Below are positions 6,554-14,794 of a DNA stretch of 33,548 nt, one piece after another (the first letter of the stretch is position 1; every line of letters begins with the position of its first letter). Below the pieces are notes generated by a model that was not told the DNA's origin, ran no database searches, and was given only the letters and a program-made list of their open reading frames with translations. The translations under genes were made by a program, and so were the position numbers. This DNA is from an uncultured Oscillospiraceae bacterium (lineage in GTDB: Bacteria; Bacillota; Clostridia; Oscillospirales; Oscillospiraceae), in the NCBI GenBank assembly GCA_910578735.1, contig CAJTSQ010000027.1, positions 1 to 33,548 on the forward strand, written 5' to 3'.

Positions 6554-7421
6554 GGTCGTTCTTTTGATATCTTCTAAAGCCCAGGCCCAGTACCTCGTGG
6601 GCATCGCAGACGATGAGGAAGGCCTGGGGGTCCAGCTCGTGGACCAGGGCCTTCAAGGGGACGATCTGCCGCTGTTTAAAGGCGCACATGAGCACCAGCT
6701 TGTTCTGTCCGGAGAAGCTGCCCTCCCCATAGAGGAAGGTGGTACCCCGGTCCAGCTGCCGGTCGATCTCCTCAGCCATGGGGCGGGGGTTGGAGGTGAT
6801 GATATAGGCCACCTTGGATTTGTCCAGCCCGTAGAGTACCTGATCCATGACCAAGGTGGAGATATACAGGGCGATGATGCCATACATGGCGCTCTCCAGG
6901 CTGCGGAAGGCGACGGACACCGCCAGCAGCATGGTCAGGTCCACCACCATGAGCAGCTTGCCCATAGGCAGCCAGGCGAAGGGCAGCTTCAGCAGCCGGG
7001 CGATCAGGTCGGTGCCGCCGGTGGTGGCCCCTTTGGAGAAAATCATCCCCAGGGATGCCCCCAGGCTCACCCCGCCGAAGACGGCGGACAGCATGGGGTC
7101 CATAGGCGGGAAGGTGTACAGAGCGGCGATCAGGTCCACCAGCACGGAGGTGGCCGCCATGGCAAACAGGGAGGACACCAGGGTGTGCCCGCCCAGGAAT
7201 TTCCACCCCAGGATGAAGATGGGGATGTTCAGCACCAGCACCACCGTGCCGATGGGAATGGCGGGGGAGAGGTGGTTTAAGATCATGCCCAGGGCGGTAA
7301 GGCCACCGAAGCCGATCTGATTGGGGACATAGAACCAGTCGAAGCTGAGGGAGTAGAGCAGGGAGCCCAGGGCAATCCAGGTGTAGTCCCGCACCATGCG
7401 GGTGGGGTTGGATTTGGTCAT
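6549..7421 (-). CDS. YitT family membrane protein (DUF161/DUF2179)
   Basis: 290 residues from the ATG at 7421, with AAGGAGG 7 bases upstream. Five hydrophobic segments occupy residues about 10-185; GFGGLTALGMIL and SKGATTGGTDLIARL are family signatures. The cytosolic C-terminal DUF2179 domain follows (VAYIITSNPRPMAEEI, DRGTTFLYGEGSFSGQNK, KALVHELDPQAFLIV). Function is not established; the family is common in Firmicutes and is usually called an uncharacterised transporter-like protein. The stop codon is provided by a palindromic repeat. Confidence 0.88.
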   Translation of the reverse strand: MTKSNPTRMVRDYTWIALGSLLYSLSFDWFYVPNQIGFGGLTALGMILNHLSPAIPIGTVVLVLNIPIFILGWKFLGGHTLVSSLFAMAATSVLVDLIAALYTFPPMDPMLSAVFGGVSLGASLGMIFSKGATTGGTDLIARLLKLPFAWLPMGKLLMVVDLTMLLAVSVAFRSLESAMYGIIALYISTLVMDQVLYGLDKSKVAYIITSNPRPMAEEIDRQLDRGTTFLYGEGSFSGQNKLVLMCAFKQRQIVPLKALVHELDPQAFLIVCDAHEVLGLGFRRYQKNDL

Positions 7422-7445
7422 AGGGGTCCTCCTTGTGATAGGGTT

Positions 7446-7565
7446 AATTGCCTCCCTTGCCAAAGGGAGGGGGACCGCCGCCGCAGGCGGTGGTGGAGGG
7501 ATTCCGTCATGCGGAAAGTTTCCAATACACGGAATCCCCCCACCCCCCTTTAGCAGGGGGGCATT
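7446..7565. repeat. large composite palindromic element (MITE/REP-like)
   Basis: Between the YitT gene start and the parC stop. The left edge has CTCCCTT-GCC-AAAGGGAG, the right edge CCCCCTTTAGCAGGGGG, and the centre a GATTCCGT...ACGGAATC inverted repeat (about 7501-7536). The whole segment can fold into a long hairpin with side stems. I recall similar elements scattered in GC-rich clostridial genomes; no coding capacity. Confidence 0.65.
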
Positions 7566-7568
7566 TTA

Positions 7569-9812
7569 TTACAGCAGCGTCATCTGCTCCTCCCCCCGGT
7601 CCTCCTCCTTGAGGAGCGCGCCGGCGATGGGCAGGGAGCGGGCCCGATAGCGGGCGGCGTTCTGGATGTGGGTGCGGTCCAGGGGCAGCACCTTCTCTAC
7701 CTTGAACTTGGGTTTCAGCGTCATAATGTTGACCCCCTGGGTGTTCCGGGTGGTCTTGGGGTTCAGGCTGGCGGTGTGGAAGATGACGCAGCGGCCCTCG
7801 GTGGAGATCACCGCCGCCTCGAAGTCCTCCCGCAGCAGGAAGGCGGCCGCCAGGGGGGACTTGTCCGAGTAGGCCCCGGTGAGTTTCTTCCGCCGGGTCT
7901 GGGTCTGGTAGGTGGACAGCTCCACCCGGGCGGCCTTGCCGTTTTCAAAGAAGAACAGCACCTGGCCGGAGTAGTCCCCGGGGATGCAGGCCCACAGGGC
8001 CCGCTCCTCCGGCTCCATGGCCAGCTTAGAGGGCAGGTAGTCCCCCAGAGCGCTGGCCTTGGTGTCGTCGAAATCGGACAGCCGGGTCTTGTAGCACTGC
8101 TGTTTGTCGGTGAACACCAGCAGCTCGTCCCGGTTATTGGCCTCCCACTGGAGACAGGGGCCGTCCCCCTCCTTGTACTTCTGCTCGCTGGCCATCCGCA
8201 GGGACTGGGGGGTGATCTTTTTCAGATAGCCCTCTTTGGAGAAGAACAGGTGGACGGGGTAGTCGGGGGTCTCGTCCTCCACCGTCATGACGGGCTCGTC
8301 CATGTGGTCGTAGACAATCTGGGTGCGCCGGGGGACGGCGTATTTCTTCTTCACCTCGGTGAGCTCATCCACGATGATCTTCCGGATGCGCTTGGGGGAG
8401 CTGACAATGTCCTCCAGGTCGGCAATCTCGTCGGCGAGGGCGTCCACCTCCTGGGTGCGCTTGAGGATGTACTCCTTGTTGATGTTGCGCAGCCGGATAT
8501 CGGCCACGTACTCCGCCTGAACCTGGTCTATGCCGAAGCCGATCATCAGGTTGGGAATCACTTCGGCGTCCTCCTCGGTGTCCCGGATGATTTGGATGGC
8601 ACGGTCGATGTCCAGGAGGATCCGCCGCAGGCCCTTTAACAGGTGCAGCTTCTCCTTCTTCTTGTTCATGGAGAAGTATACCCGGCGGCGCACCGAGTCC
8701 ATCCGCCAGGCGGTCCACTCCTCCAGAATTTCCCGTACCCCCAGCACCTTGGGGAAGCCGGCGATGAGGATGTTGAAGTTGCAGGACTGGCTGTCCATCA
8801 GGGGGGTCATTTTAAAGAGCTTGGCCATCAGCTTCTCCGGGTCAGTCCCCCGCTTCAGGTCGATGGTCAGCTTCAGGCCGGACAGGTCGGTCTCGTCCCG
8901 CATGTCGGCAATCTCCTTCAGTTTGCCCGCCTTCAGCAGCTCGGATACCTTGTCCAGAATGGCCTCGCTGGTGGTGGAGTAGGGGATCTCAAAGACCTCG
9001 ATGAGGTTCTCCTCCTTCACGTAGCGCCACCGGGAGCGCACCTTGAAGGAGCCCCGGCCAGTGCGGTAGATATCCGCCAGGGCGGCGGCGTCGTAGAGCA
9101 GCTCGCCGCCGGTGGGCAGGTCGGGAGCCTTTAGAGTTGACATAATATCGTGGTCCGGGTTTTTCAAAAAGGCGATGGTGGTGTCGCACACCTCTCCCAA
9201 GTTAAAGCCGCACAGGTCGCTGGCCATGCCCACGGCGATGCCCTTGTTGGCGGAGACCAGCACGTTGGGGAAGGTGGTGGGCAGCAGGGTGGGCTCCTTC
9301 ATCTTGCCGTCGTAGTTGTCCACGAAATCCACCGTGTCCTGGTCGATGTCGCGGAAGAGCTCGGCGCAGATGGCGTCCAGGCGGGCCTCGGTGTACCGGC
9401 TGGCGGCGTAGGCCATGTCCCGGGAGTAGACCTTGCCGAAGTTGCCCTTGCTGTCCACCAGGGGGTGGAGCAGGGCCCCGTAGCCCCGGCTGAGACGGAC
9501 CATGGTGTCGTAAATAGGGCCGTCGCCGTGGGGGTTGAGCTTCATGGTCTGGCCCACGATGTTGGCCGACTTGGTCCGCCCGCCCCCCAGGAGCTTCATC
9601 TGGTACATGGTGTACAGCAGCTTTCGGTGGGAGGGCTTGAAGCCGTCGATCTCCGGGATGGCCCGGGAGATGATGACCGACATGGCGTAGGGCATGTAGT
9701 TGATCTCCAGGGTCTGGGTGATGGGCTGCTCCAGCACCTCCGCCCGCAGACCCATCACGTTAGGGTCCATCTTCCTGGCTTTATTCTCATTTGGCGTTTT
9801 CTTCTTGGCCAT
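7569..9812 (-). CDS. parC: DNA topoisomerase IV subunit A (ParC/GyrA-like)
   Basis: 747 residues. The DNA breakage-reunion domain starts at about residue 33 with INYMPYAMSVIISRAIPEI; the catalytic tyrosine is Tyr140 (AASRYTEARL), and the gate helix reads NPHGDGPIYDTMV. The C-terminal half holds a long coiled-coil region (about 430-500) and a shortened beta-pinwheel without a GyrA box. Together with parE it forms the type II enzyme that decatenates chromosomes. At the quinolone-contact site the usual Ser after HGD is Gly98, while Asp102 is kept. The order parE, DMP19-like gene, parC on one strand with gaps of 7 to 9 bases indicates one operon. The ribosome site (AAGGA) is 11 bases from the start. 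Confidence 0.92.
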   Translation of the reverse strand: MAKKKTPNENKARKMDPNVMGLRAEVLEQPITQTLEINYMPYAMSVIISRAIPEIDGFKPSHRKLLYTMYQMKLLGGGRTKSANIVGQTMKLNPHGDGPIYDTMVRLSRGYGALLHPLVDSKGNFGKVYSRDMAYAASRYTEARLDAICAELFRDIDQDTVDFVDNYDGKMKEPTLLPTTFPNVLVSANKGIAVGMASDLCGFNLGEVCDTTIAFLKNPDHDIMSTLKAPDLPTGGELLYDAAALADIYRTGRGSFKVRSRWRYVKEENLIEVFEIPYSTTSEAILDKVSELLKAGKLKEIADMRDETDLSGLKLTIDLKRGTDPEKLMAKLFKMTPLMDSQSCNFNILIAGFPKVLGVREILEEWTAWRMDSVRRRVYFSMNKKKEKLHLLKGLRRILLDIDRAIQIIRDTEEDAEVIPNLMIGFGIDQVQAEYVADIRLRNINKEYILKRTQEVDALADEIADLEDIVSSPKRIRKIIVDELTEVKKKYAVPRRTQIVYDHMDEPVMTVEDETPDYPVHLFFSKEGYLKKITPQSLRMASEQKYKEGDGPCLQWEANNRDELLVFTDKQQCYKTRLSDFDDTKASALGDYLPSKLAMEPEERALWACIPGDYSGQVLFFFENGKAARVELSTYQTQTRRKKLTGAYSDKSPLAAAFLLREDFEAAVISTEGRCVIFHTASLNPKTTRNTQGVNIMTLKPKFKVEKVLPLDRTHIQNAARYRARSLPIAGALLKEEDRGEEQMTLL

Positions 9813-9819
9813 TTAATTA

Positions 9820-10254
9820 TCAATCCTTATTTTGTTCAATATAGCTGATGACTTGAGCCCAAAATTCTTCGTAGGTTCCACTGTTCTTGTTATATAGGGC
9901 GAGGCTGTCCGCGATGGCGTCCAGTTCCTCCTCATAAGTTTCTTCGCAGTCCTCCTCCAGATACAGCCCATTGGCTCGACGAATCAGAGCGGCTTCCCGG
10001 TTCAGGCCCGCCCGTTCCAGGGCGGCCACCGTCTCCTCCTGCCGTCTGGCCTGTCCCGACAGGAAATCATAGGGCCCCTCCATCTGAAGAAAAGTATCAT
10101 AATCAATGATGAGAATGACATCCTGGATATACTGTGGATAGCGATCCAATACATTCCACACTTGGGGCTCTTTATAAATATCTGCCATGGCCTGGAGAAA
10201 ATCATCGGCGCTCATGGTATGCCGGTTGGCGATAGCCCGGTCAATAAAATTCAT
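9820..10254 (-). CDS. DMP19/DUF4375-like protein between the topoisomerase genes
   Basis: 144 residues, acidic, all-helical in appearance. The core YDTFLQMEGPYDFLSGQA, ETVAALERAGLNREAALIRRA resembles DMP19/DUF4375 proteins (a helical fold named after a WSSV DNA-mimic protein). The gene starts 9 bases after parE stops and ends 7 bases before parC begins, with its own GAGGTG site, so it is cotranscribed and cotranslated with the topoisomerase. A DNA-mimic or topoisomerase-modulating role would be attractive but is pure inference; many DUF4375 proteins are associated with other contexts. Confidence 0.6.
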   Translation of the reverse strand: MNFIDRAIANRHTMSADDFLQAMADIYKEPQVWNVLDRYPQYIQDVILIIDYDTFLQMEGPYDFLSGQARRQEETVAALERAGLNREAALIRRANGLYLEEDCEETYEEELDAIADSLALYNKNSGTYEEFWAQVISYIEQNKD

Positions 10255-10263
10255 AACCGCACC

Positions 10264-12246
10264 TCAAGAAATATCCGCCAGCTCCAAAAACTCATGGCCG
10301 TGGTCGGCGATGTGGGTTTTCCGGCCGGTGAGGTCGTCGCCCAGAAGGAGGTCGAACATTTGGGCGGTGCGCTCCACGTCCTCGGGCATGACCTTGATGA
10401 GCCGCCGGGTGTCGGGGGACATGGTGGTCAGCCACATCATCTCCGGCTCGTTCTCGCCCAGGCCCTTGGAGCGCTGGACGTCGTACTTTTTTCCCTGAAG
10501 GGTGGCCACAATGTCGTCCTTCTCCTTGTTGGAGTAGGCGAACCAGGTCTTCTCCTTGCAGGTGATCTCGAACAGGGGGGACTCGGCGATATAGACGTAC
10601 CCCTCCTGAATCAGGGTGGGGGTGAGGCGGTAGAGCATGGTGAGCACCAGAGTGCGAATCTGGAAGCCGTCCACGTCGGCGTCGGTGCAGATGACGATTT
10701 TGTTCCACCGCAGGGCGGACAGGTCGAAGGCGGCCATATCCTTGGCCCGCTTGTCGTGGACCTCCACACCGCAGCCCAGCACCTTCAGCAGGTCGGTGAT
10801 GATCTCGCTCTTGAAGATTTTGCCGTAGTCCGCTTTAAGGCAGTTGAGGATCTTGCCCCGGATGGGCATGATGGCCTGGAACTCCCCGTCCCGGGCCTGC
10901 TTCACGCTGCCCAGCGCCGAGTCGCCCTCCACGATATACAGCTCGCTGCGGTTCACGTCCCGGGTGCGGCAGGGGACAAACTTCTGCACCCGGTTGGAGA
11001 TATCCATAGAGCCGGTGAGCTTCTTCTTGATATTCAGCCTGGTCTTTTCCGCGTTCTCCCGGGCCCGCTTGTTGATGAGTACCTGTTCGGCAATCTTTTG
11101 GGCGTCGGCGGGGTTTTCGATGAAATAGACCTCCATCTGGGCACGGAGAAATTCCGTCATGGCCTCCTGGACAAACTTGTTGTTGATGGCCTTTTTGGTC
11201 TGGTTTTCGTAGGAGGTCTGGGTGGAGAAGTTGTTGCTCACCAGCACCAGGGCGTCCTGGATGTCGGGGAAGGTGACCCGGCTCTCCCCCTTGGTGTACT
11301 TGTTCTGTCCCTTCAGCCAGCCGTCGATGGCGGAGACGAAGGCGGAGCGCACAGCCTTCTCCGGGGAGCCGCCGTGCTCCAGCCAGGAGGAGTTGTGGTA
11401 GTGTTCCACCACCTGCACCTTGTTGGAGAAGCAGAAGGACACCGACAGTTTCACCTTGTACTCCGGTTTGTCCGCCCGGTCCCGGCCCTTCCGCTCGGTC
11501 TGCCAGAAGACGGGGGCGGTGAGGGCGTCCTCTCCGGACAGCTCAGTTACATAGTCCACAATGCCGTTTTCATAGTTGAAGTCGGTGGTCTCAAATTTCC
11601 CGCCCACCTGATTTTTAAAGCGGAAGGTCACCCCGGCGTTAACCACCGCCTGGCGCTTCATCACGTCCAGGTAGTACTCCACCGGGATGTTGATGTCGGT
11701 AAACACATCCAGGTCGGGCTTCCAGCGGATGGTGGTGCCGGTTTTCTTGCCCCGGTCGGTGGGCTCGGACTGCAGTCCGCCGATGTTCTCCCCCTTCTCG
11801 AAGTGGAGGGAGTACTTCTTTCCCTCCCGCCAGACGGTGACATCCATGAACAGGCTGGCGTATTGGGTGGCGCAGGAGCCCAGGCCGTTGAGACCAAGGG
11901 AATATTCATAGTTGTCGCCGCCGTCGTTGTTGTACTTGCCGCCGGCATACAGCTCGCAGAAGACCAGCTCCCAGTTGAATTTCTGCTCCTTCTCGTTCCA
12001 GTCCACCGGGCAGCCCCGGCCCTGGTCCTCCACCTGGATAGAGCCGTCCTCAAACCGGGTGACGGTGATGAGGGAGCCGTGGCCCTCCCGGGCCTCGTCA
12101 ATGGCGTTGGACATAATCTCAAAGACAGCGTGCTCACAGCCCTCCAGCCCGTCGGAGCCGAAGATGACCCCCGGACGCTTGCGCACCCGGTCGGCCCCCT
12201 TCAGGGCGGAGATGGAGTCGTTGCCGTAGTTTTTCTTCTGTGCCAT
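10264..12246 (-). CDS. parE: DNA topoisomerase IV subunit B (ParE/GyrB-like)
   Basis: 660 residues from the ATG at 12246 (GAGG 8 bases upstream; the open frame continues upstream without any family resemblance). GHKL ATPase motifs: EIMSNAIDEA (Glu43, Asn47), EDQGRGCPVD (74-82) and GLNGLGS (118-124). The transducer domain follows, then the TOPRIM domain with YIVEGDSALGSVK and CTDADVDGFQIRTLVL, where the Asp-x-Asp pair binds Mg. The DGFQIR variant (DGSHIR in gyrase) and the total length fit the divergent clostridial ParE-like clade. Promoter at 12297-12326. First gene of the three-gene topoisomerase operon. Confidence 0.92.
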   Translation of the reverse strand: MAQKKNYGNDSISALKGADRVRKRPGVIFGSDGLEGCEHAVFEIMSNAIDEAREGHGSLITVTRFEDGSIQVEDQGRGCPVDWNEKEQKFNWELVFCELYAGGKYNNDGGDNYEYSLGLNGLGSCATQYASLFMDVTVWREGKKYSLHFEKGENIGGLQSEPTDRGKKTGTTIRWKPDLDVFTDINIPVEYYLDVMKRQAVVNAGVTFRFKNQVGGKFETTDFNYENGIVDYVTELSGEDALTAPVFWQTERKGRDRADKPEYKVKLSVSFCFSNKVQVVEHYHNSSWLEHGGSPEKAVRSAFVSAIDGWLKGQNKYTKGESRVTFPDIQDALVLVSNNFSTQTSYENQTKKAINNKFVQEAMTEFLRAQMEVYFIENPADAQKIAEQVLINKRARENAEKTRLNIKKKLTGSMDISNRVQKFVPCRTRDVNRSELYIVEGDSALGSVKQARDGEFQAIMPIRGKILNCLKADYGKIFKSEIITDLLKVLGCGVEVHDKRAKDMAAFDLSALRWNKIVICTDADVDGFQIRTLVLTMLYRLTPTLIQEGYVYIAESPLFEITCKEKTWFAYSNKEKDDIVATLQGKKYDVQRSKGLGENEPEMMWLTTMSPDTRRLIKVMPEDVERTAQMFDLLLGDDLTGRKTHIADHGHEFLELADIS

Positions 12247-12296
12247 GATGATACCTCGTTTTTCTCCGGGCAAATAAACCCAATTTAACAGACTAC

Positions 12297-12326
12297 ATCT
12301 TATCAGAAAGGGGAGGGAAAAGTCAA
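12297..12326 (-). promoter_or_regulatory. promoter of the parE operon
   Basis: Minus strand TTGACT (12326-12321), 18 bases, TAAGAT (12302-12297), about 50 bases ahead of the parE start. Confidence 0.6.
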
Positions 12327-12332
12327 GAGATG

Positions 12333-12361
12333 TGTAGGGGCGGATAATACCTGCCTCTACA
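12333..12361. repeat. TGTAGGGGCGGC palindromic repeat, copy 3 (degenerate)
   Basis: TGTAGGGGCGG, then a disrupted centre, then GCCTCTACA. Lies in the divergent gap between parE and the next gene. Confidence 0.55.
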
Positions 12362-12420
12362 AAAAGATACCGCATAAAAATCGCAAAATTGCTCAAACTG
12401 TCGGGAAAGGGGAGAGAAAT

Positions 12421-12873
12421 ATGGAATGTTTTCAGGTGCTGGAGGCCGGAGAGGGCATTGAACAGGCGATTATGGAGCGGCTGCGCAGCCGGGGCGGTCT
12501 TCGGGGCCGGTGCGCCAGTGCGGACCATCCGGCGCTGCTGGTGGTGTCCCCTCAGGCCGCCGTCCGGGGGATGGAGCTGCCCCGTCAGTGCCGCACCGTA
12601 CTCCTGCCCGGCGGGATGCGGGGTACACTGCCCCAGGCGGCCAGCGCGGTCAGTTACGGCACATCCCCCCGGGACAGCCTGACCATCTCCAGCCGGGAGG
12701 GAGACACCCTGTGGGCGGCGCTCCAGCGGGAGGTGGTTACCCTGGGCGGTCAGGTGGTGGAACGGCAGGAATTTCCTCTGACCTTGGCGCCGGGAGAGGA
12801 GGCCCTCCCGGCCCTGGCCACCGCCGGAGCGCTGCTGCTGCTGGGCGTCCCCTGGGAGGAGCTGTCCGGCTGA
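12421..12873 (+). CDS. hypothetical protein
   Basis: 150 residues; ATG follows AAGGGGAG at a good distance. No family recognised. It alternates short hydrophobic strands and turns (PALLVVSPQAAV, CRTVLLPGGM, ALLLLGVPWEEL), as in a small alpha/beta cytosolic fold, without signal peptide or membrane segment. The block AASAVSYGTSPRDSLTISSR is Ser/Thr-rich. It lies alone, divergent from parE and ahead of the dehydratase promoter. GC-rich codon use like its neighbours, so probably a resident gene. Confidence 0.6.
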   Translation: MECFQVLEAGEGIEQAIMERLRSRGGLRGRCASADHPALLVVSPQAAVRGMELPRQCRTVLLPGGMRGTLPQAASAVSYGTSPRDSLTISSREGDTLWAALQREVVTLGGQVVERQEFPLTLAPGEEALPALATAGALLLLGVPWEELSG

Positions 12874-12943
12874 GGAGGATGCCCCGCCGCGTGCGGCGGC
12901 TGACCTGAGAGCACAAAAAACAGGCGCCGGACAGAAACAGAGC

Positions 12944-12972
12944 TTGCGAAATTGCCGGAAAAGGGGCATAAT
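12944..12972 (+). promoter_or_regulatory. promoter of the CDP-glucose dehydratase gene
   Basis: TTGCGA (12944-12949), 17 bases, CATAAT (12967-12972), 37 bases ahead of the start codon. Confidence 0.6.
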
Positions 12973-13009
12973 AGAACCTGACCAACGGAGGTCAGGGAGG
13001 CGGTGGCGC

Positions 13010-14059
13010 ATGGGGGCAGAGCTGGGATTTTATCAGAACAAGCGGGTCTTGATTACCGGCCACACCGGGTTTAAGGGGGCGTGGCTCAGTGAGCTGCTGC
13101 TCTCCGCCGGCGCGGAGGTGACGGGTTACGCCCTTCCTGCGGAGGAAGACGGGCTGTTTGGTCGGCTGGGCCTGGAGGGGCGGATGCACTCGGTGGAGGG
13201 GGATGTGCGGGACCTGGACCGCCTGCGCCGGGTGTTTCGCGACAGCCGGCCCCAGGTGGTGTTCCATCTGGCGGCCCAGCCCCTGGTGCGGGCCTCCTAC
13301 CGGGACCCGGTGGGCACCTACTCTACCAACGTGATGGGTGCCGTCCACCTGCTGGAGTGCGTGCGGGGCTGTAGCAGCGTGGCCTCCGTGGTGCACGTGA
13401 CCACCGACAAGGTCTATCAAGCCTCCGCTCAGGGCTGCCGGGAGGAGGACCCGCTGGACGGCGCCGACCCCTACTCCAACAGCAAATCCTGCGCCGAGCT
13501 GGTCACCGGGGCCTATGTCCGCTCCTTTTTGGGGGAGCGGGGGGTGGCGGTCTCCACCGCCCGGGCGGGCAATGTGATTGGAGGCGGGGATATGGCTGAG
13601 GACCGTATCCTTCCGGACTGCGTCCGCGCAGTGCTGAGGGGGGAGGACGTCCCGGTGCGGAATCCCCGCTCCGTCCGGCCCTACCAGCACGTGCTGGAGG
13701 CTCTGTCTGCCTACCTGCTGATCGGGCAGGCCCAGTGGGGCGACCCCGGCCTGGCCGGGGCCTACAACGTGGGACCGGCCCCGGGAGACTGCCTCACCAC
13801 TGGCGCCCTGGCGGAGCTGTTCTGCCGCTGCTGGGGAGAGGGAGCCCGGTGGACTGTATCTCCGGACGGCGGCCCTGCCGAGGCGGACCACCTCCGGCTG
13901 GACTGCGGCAGGATTGCCGCCCGCCTGGGCTGGACCCCCCGCTGGGACGCCGGAGCCGCAGTGGAACGGACGGTGAGCTGGACCAAGGCGGTGCTGTCCG
14001 GCCAGGATGCCGCCGCCGTGACGCGGGGACAGATACAGGACTATTTTTGCGGAAAATAG
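13010..14059 (+). CDS. rfbG: CDP-glucose 4,6-dehydratase
   Basis: 349 residues from the ATG at 13010 (GGGAGG upstream); an earlier in-frame start would fall inside the promoter. Extended short-chain dehydrogenase fold: NAD-binding GHTGFKG near residue 20, then VVFHLAAQPLVRASY, VTTDKVYQ and the catalytic Tyr-x-x-x-Lys as DPYSNSKSCAE. GAYNVGP and the C-terminal LGWTPRW are also usual. The TGFKG and AAQPLVRxSY signatures separate it from dTDP- and GDP-sugar dehydratases. It converts CDP-glucose to CDP-4-keto-6-deoxyglucose, a precursor of 3,6-dideoxyhexoses. The cytidylyltransferase (rfbF) and later genes that normally adjoin it are absent here, and a terminator follows directly. Confidence 0.88.
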   Translation: MGAELGFYQNKRVLITGHTGFKGAWLSELLLSAGAEVTGYALPAEEDGLFGRLGLEGRMHSVEGDVRDLDRLRRVFRDSRPQVVFHLAAQPLVRASYRDPVGTYSTNVMGAVHLLECVRGCSSVASVVHVTTDKVYQASAQGCREEDPLDGADPYSNSKSCAELVTGAYVRSFLGERGVAVSTARAGNVIGGGDMAEDRILPDCVRAVLRGEDVPVRNPRSVRPYQHVLEALSAYLLIGQAQWGDPGLAGAYNVGPAPGDCLTTGALAELFCRCWGEGARWTVSPDGGPAEADHLRLDCGRIAARLGWTPRWDAGAAVERTVSWTKAVLSGQDAAAVTRGQIQDYFCGK

Positions 14060-14064
14060 GAGAA

Positions 14065-14100
14065 AACAAGGGCTGAGACGCAGGGGTCTCAGCCCTTGTT
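14065..14100 (+). terminator. hairpin terminator after the dehydratase gene
   Basis: Perfect 15-base arms AACAAGGGCTGAGAC / GTCTCAGCCCTTGTT with a 6-base loop, 5 bases past the stop. The T tract is limited to the arm end (TTGTT). Confidence 0.75.
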
Positions 14101-14178
14101 ACGGCTGCCGTCTGAGGGATGTCCTGTTTAAAGATAAAAGCCCTGATAGTGATTGGAAAACAAAGCCATGCAAATTTC

Positions 14179-14208
14179 TGTATATCCTGGCAGACTCTGC
14201 GGATACTA
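14179..14208 (+). promoter_or_regulatory. sigma-G-like promoter of spoVT
   Basis: TGTATA (14179-14184), 17 bases, GATACTA (14202-14208), near the forespore pattern TGAATA / CATACTA. The start codon lies 40 bases further on. Bacillus spoVT is sigma-G dependent, which agrees. Confidence 0.5.
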
Positions 14209-14248
14209 ACTGCGTCAAAGAAACAAAACCGCAGGAGGCATGAGCTAG

Positions 14249-14794
14249 ATGAAAGCAACTGGAATCGTGCGCCGTATCGATGACTTGGGCCGGGTAGTGA
14301 TCCCAAAGGAAATTCGCCGGACGATGCGTATTCGGGAGGGCGACCCTCTGGAGATATACACGGACAAGGACGGCGGCGTCATTTTTAAAAAGTATTCCCT
14401 GATGGGCGGGCTGGTGGATTTTGCCGGCCAGCTGTGTGAGACGCTGAACCGCACCACCGGACAGGTGACGGTCATCACCGACCGGGACAGCTGCATTGCC
14501 GTGGCGGGGGTTCCCCGCCGGGAGCTGGCGGAGAAGGCCATCTCCCCCCAGTTGGAGCGGCTGATGGAGGGCCGGCAGGTCTACCAGTACAAGCCGGGGG
14601 AGGAGGCCATTCCCCTGTGCGCCGACAGTGAGAAATACGCCCTGAGCACTGCGGCTCCGATTCTGTCGGAGGGGGATGTGCTGGGCTGCGTCCTCTTTGC
14701 TGGGGCCGGGCCGAATCATCTCACCGGCGGAGAGGTGGAGTACAAGCTAGTCCAGTCCATCGCGGCCTTTTTAGGCCGGCACATGGAGAGCTGA
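14249..14794 (+). CDS. spoVT: stage V sporulation protein T (forespore regulator)
   Basis: 181 residues, the family's usual length. Residues 1-50 are an AbrB-type swapped-hairpin DNA-binding domain (MKATGIVRRIDDLGRVVIPK, EIRRTMRIREGDPLEIY). Residues about 55-180 form the GAF-like domain (VTVITDRDSCIAVAGVPRRE, ALSTAAPILSEGDVLGCVLF). SpoVT modulates sigma-G-dependent forespore genes in Bacillus and has a wider sporulation role in Clostridium. AGGAGG lies 10 bases before the ATG. A two-codon frame (ATG AGC TAG) overlaps the ribosome-site spacer. Single-gene unit between two hairpin terminators. Confidence 0.93.
   Translation: MKATGIVRRIDDLGRVVIPKEIRRTMRIREGDPLEIYTDKDGGVIFKKYSLMGGLVDFAGQLCETLNRTTGQVTVITDRDSCIAVAGVPRRELAEKAISPQLERLMEGRQVYQYKPGEEAIPLCADSEKYALSTAAPILSEGDVLGCVLFAGAGPNHLTGGEVEYKLVQSIAAFLGRHMES

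Noticed and set aside
10162..12288. 708-codon open frame on the plus strand opposite parE
   Set aside because: Composition rich in Gly, Val and His with no domain; it is the GC-rich mirror of the parE codons.
12247..13011. Open frame extending parE upstream by about 255 codons on the minus strand
   Set aside because: The extension shows no resemblance to the family, overlaps a better gene on the other strand (12421-12873), and the ATG at 12246 begins exactly where ParE proteins start and has a ribosome site.
14237..14246. Two-codon frame ATG AGC TAG overlapping the spoVT ribosome site
   Set aside because: The ATG lies one base from the AGGAGG core, too close for initiation; spoVT starts at 14249 with normal spacing.
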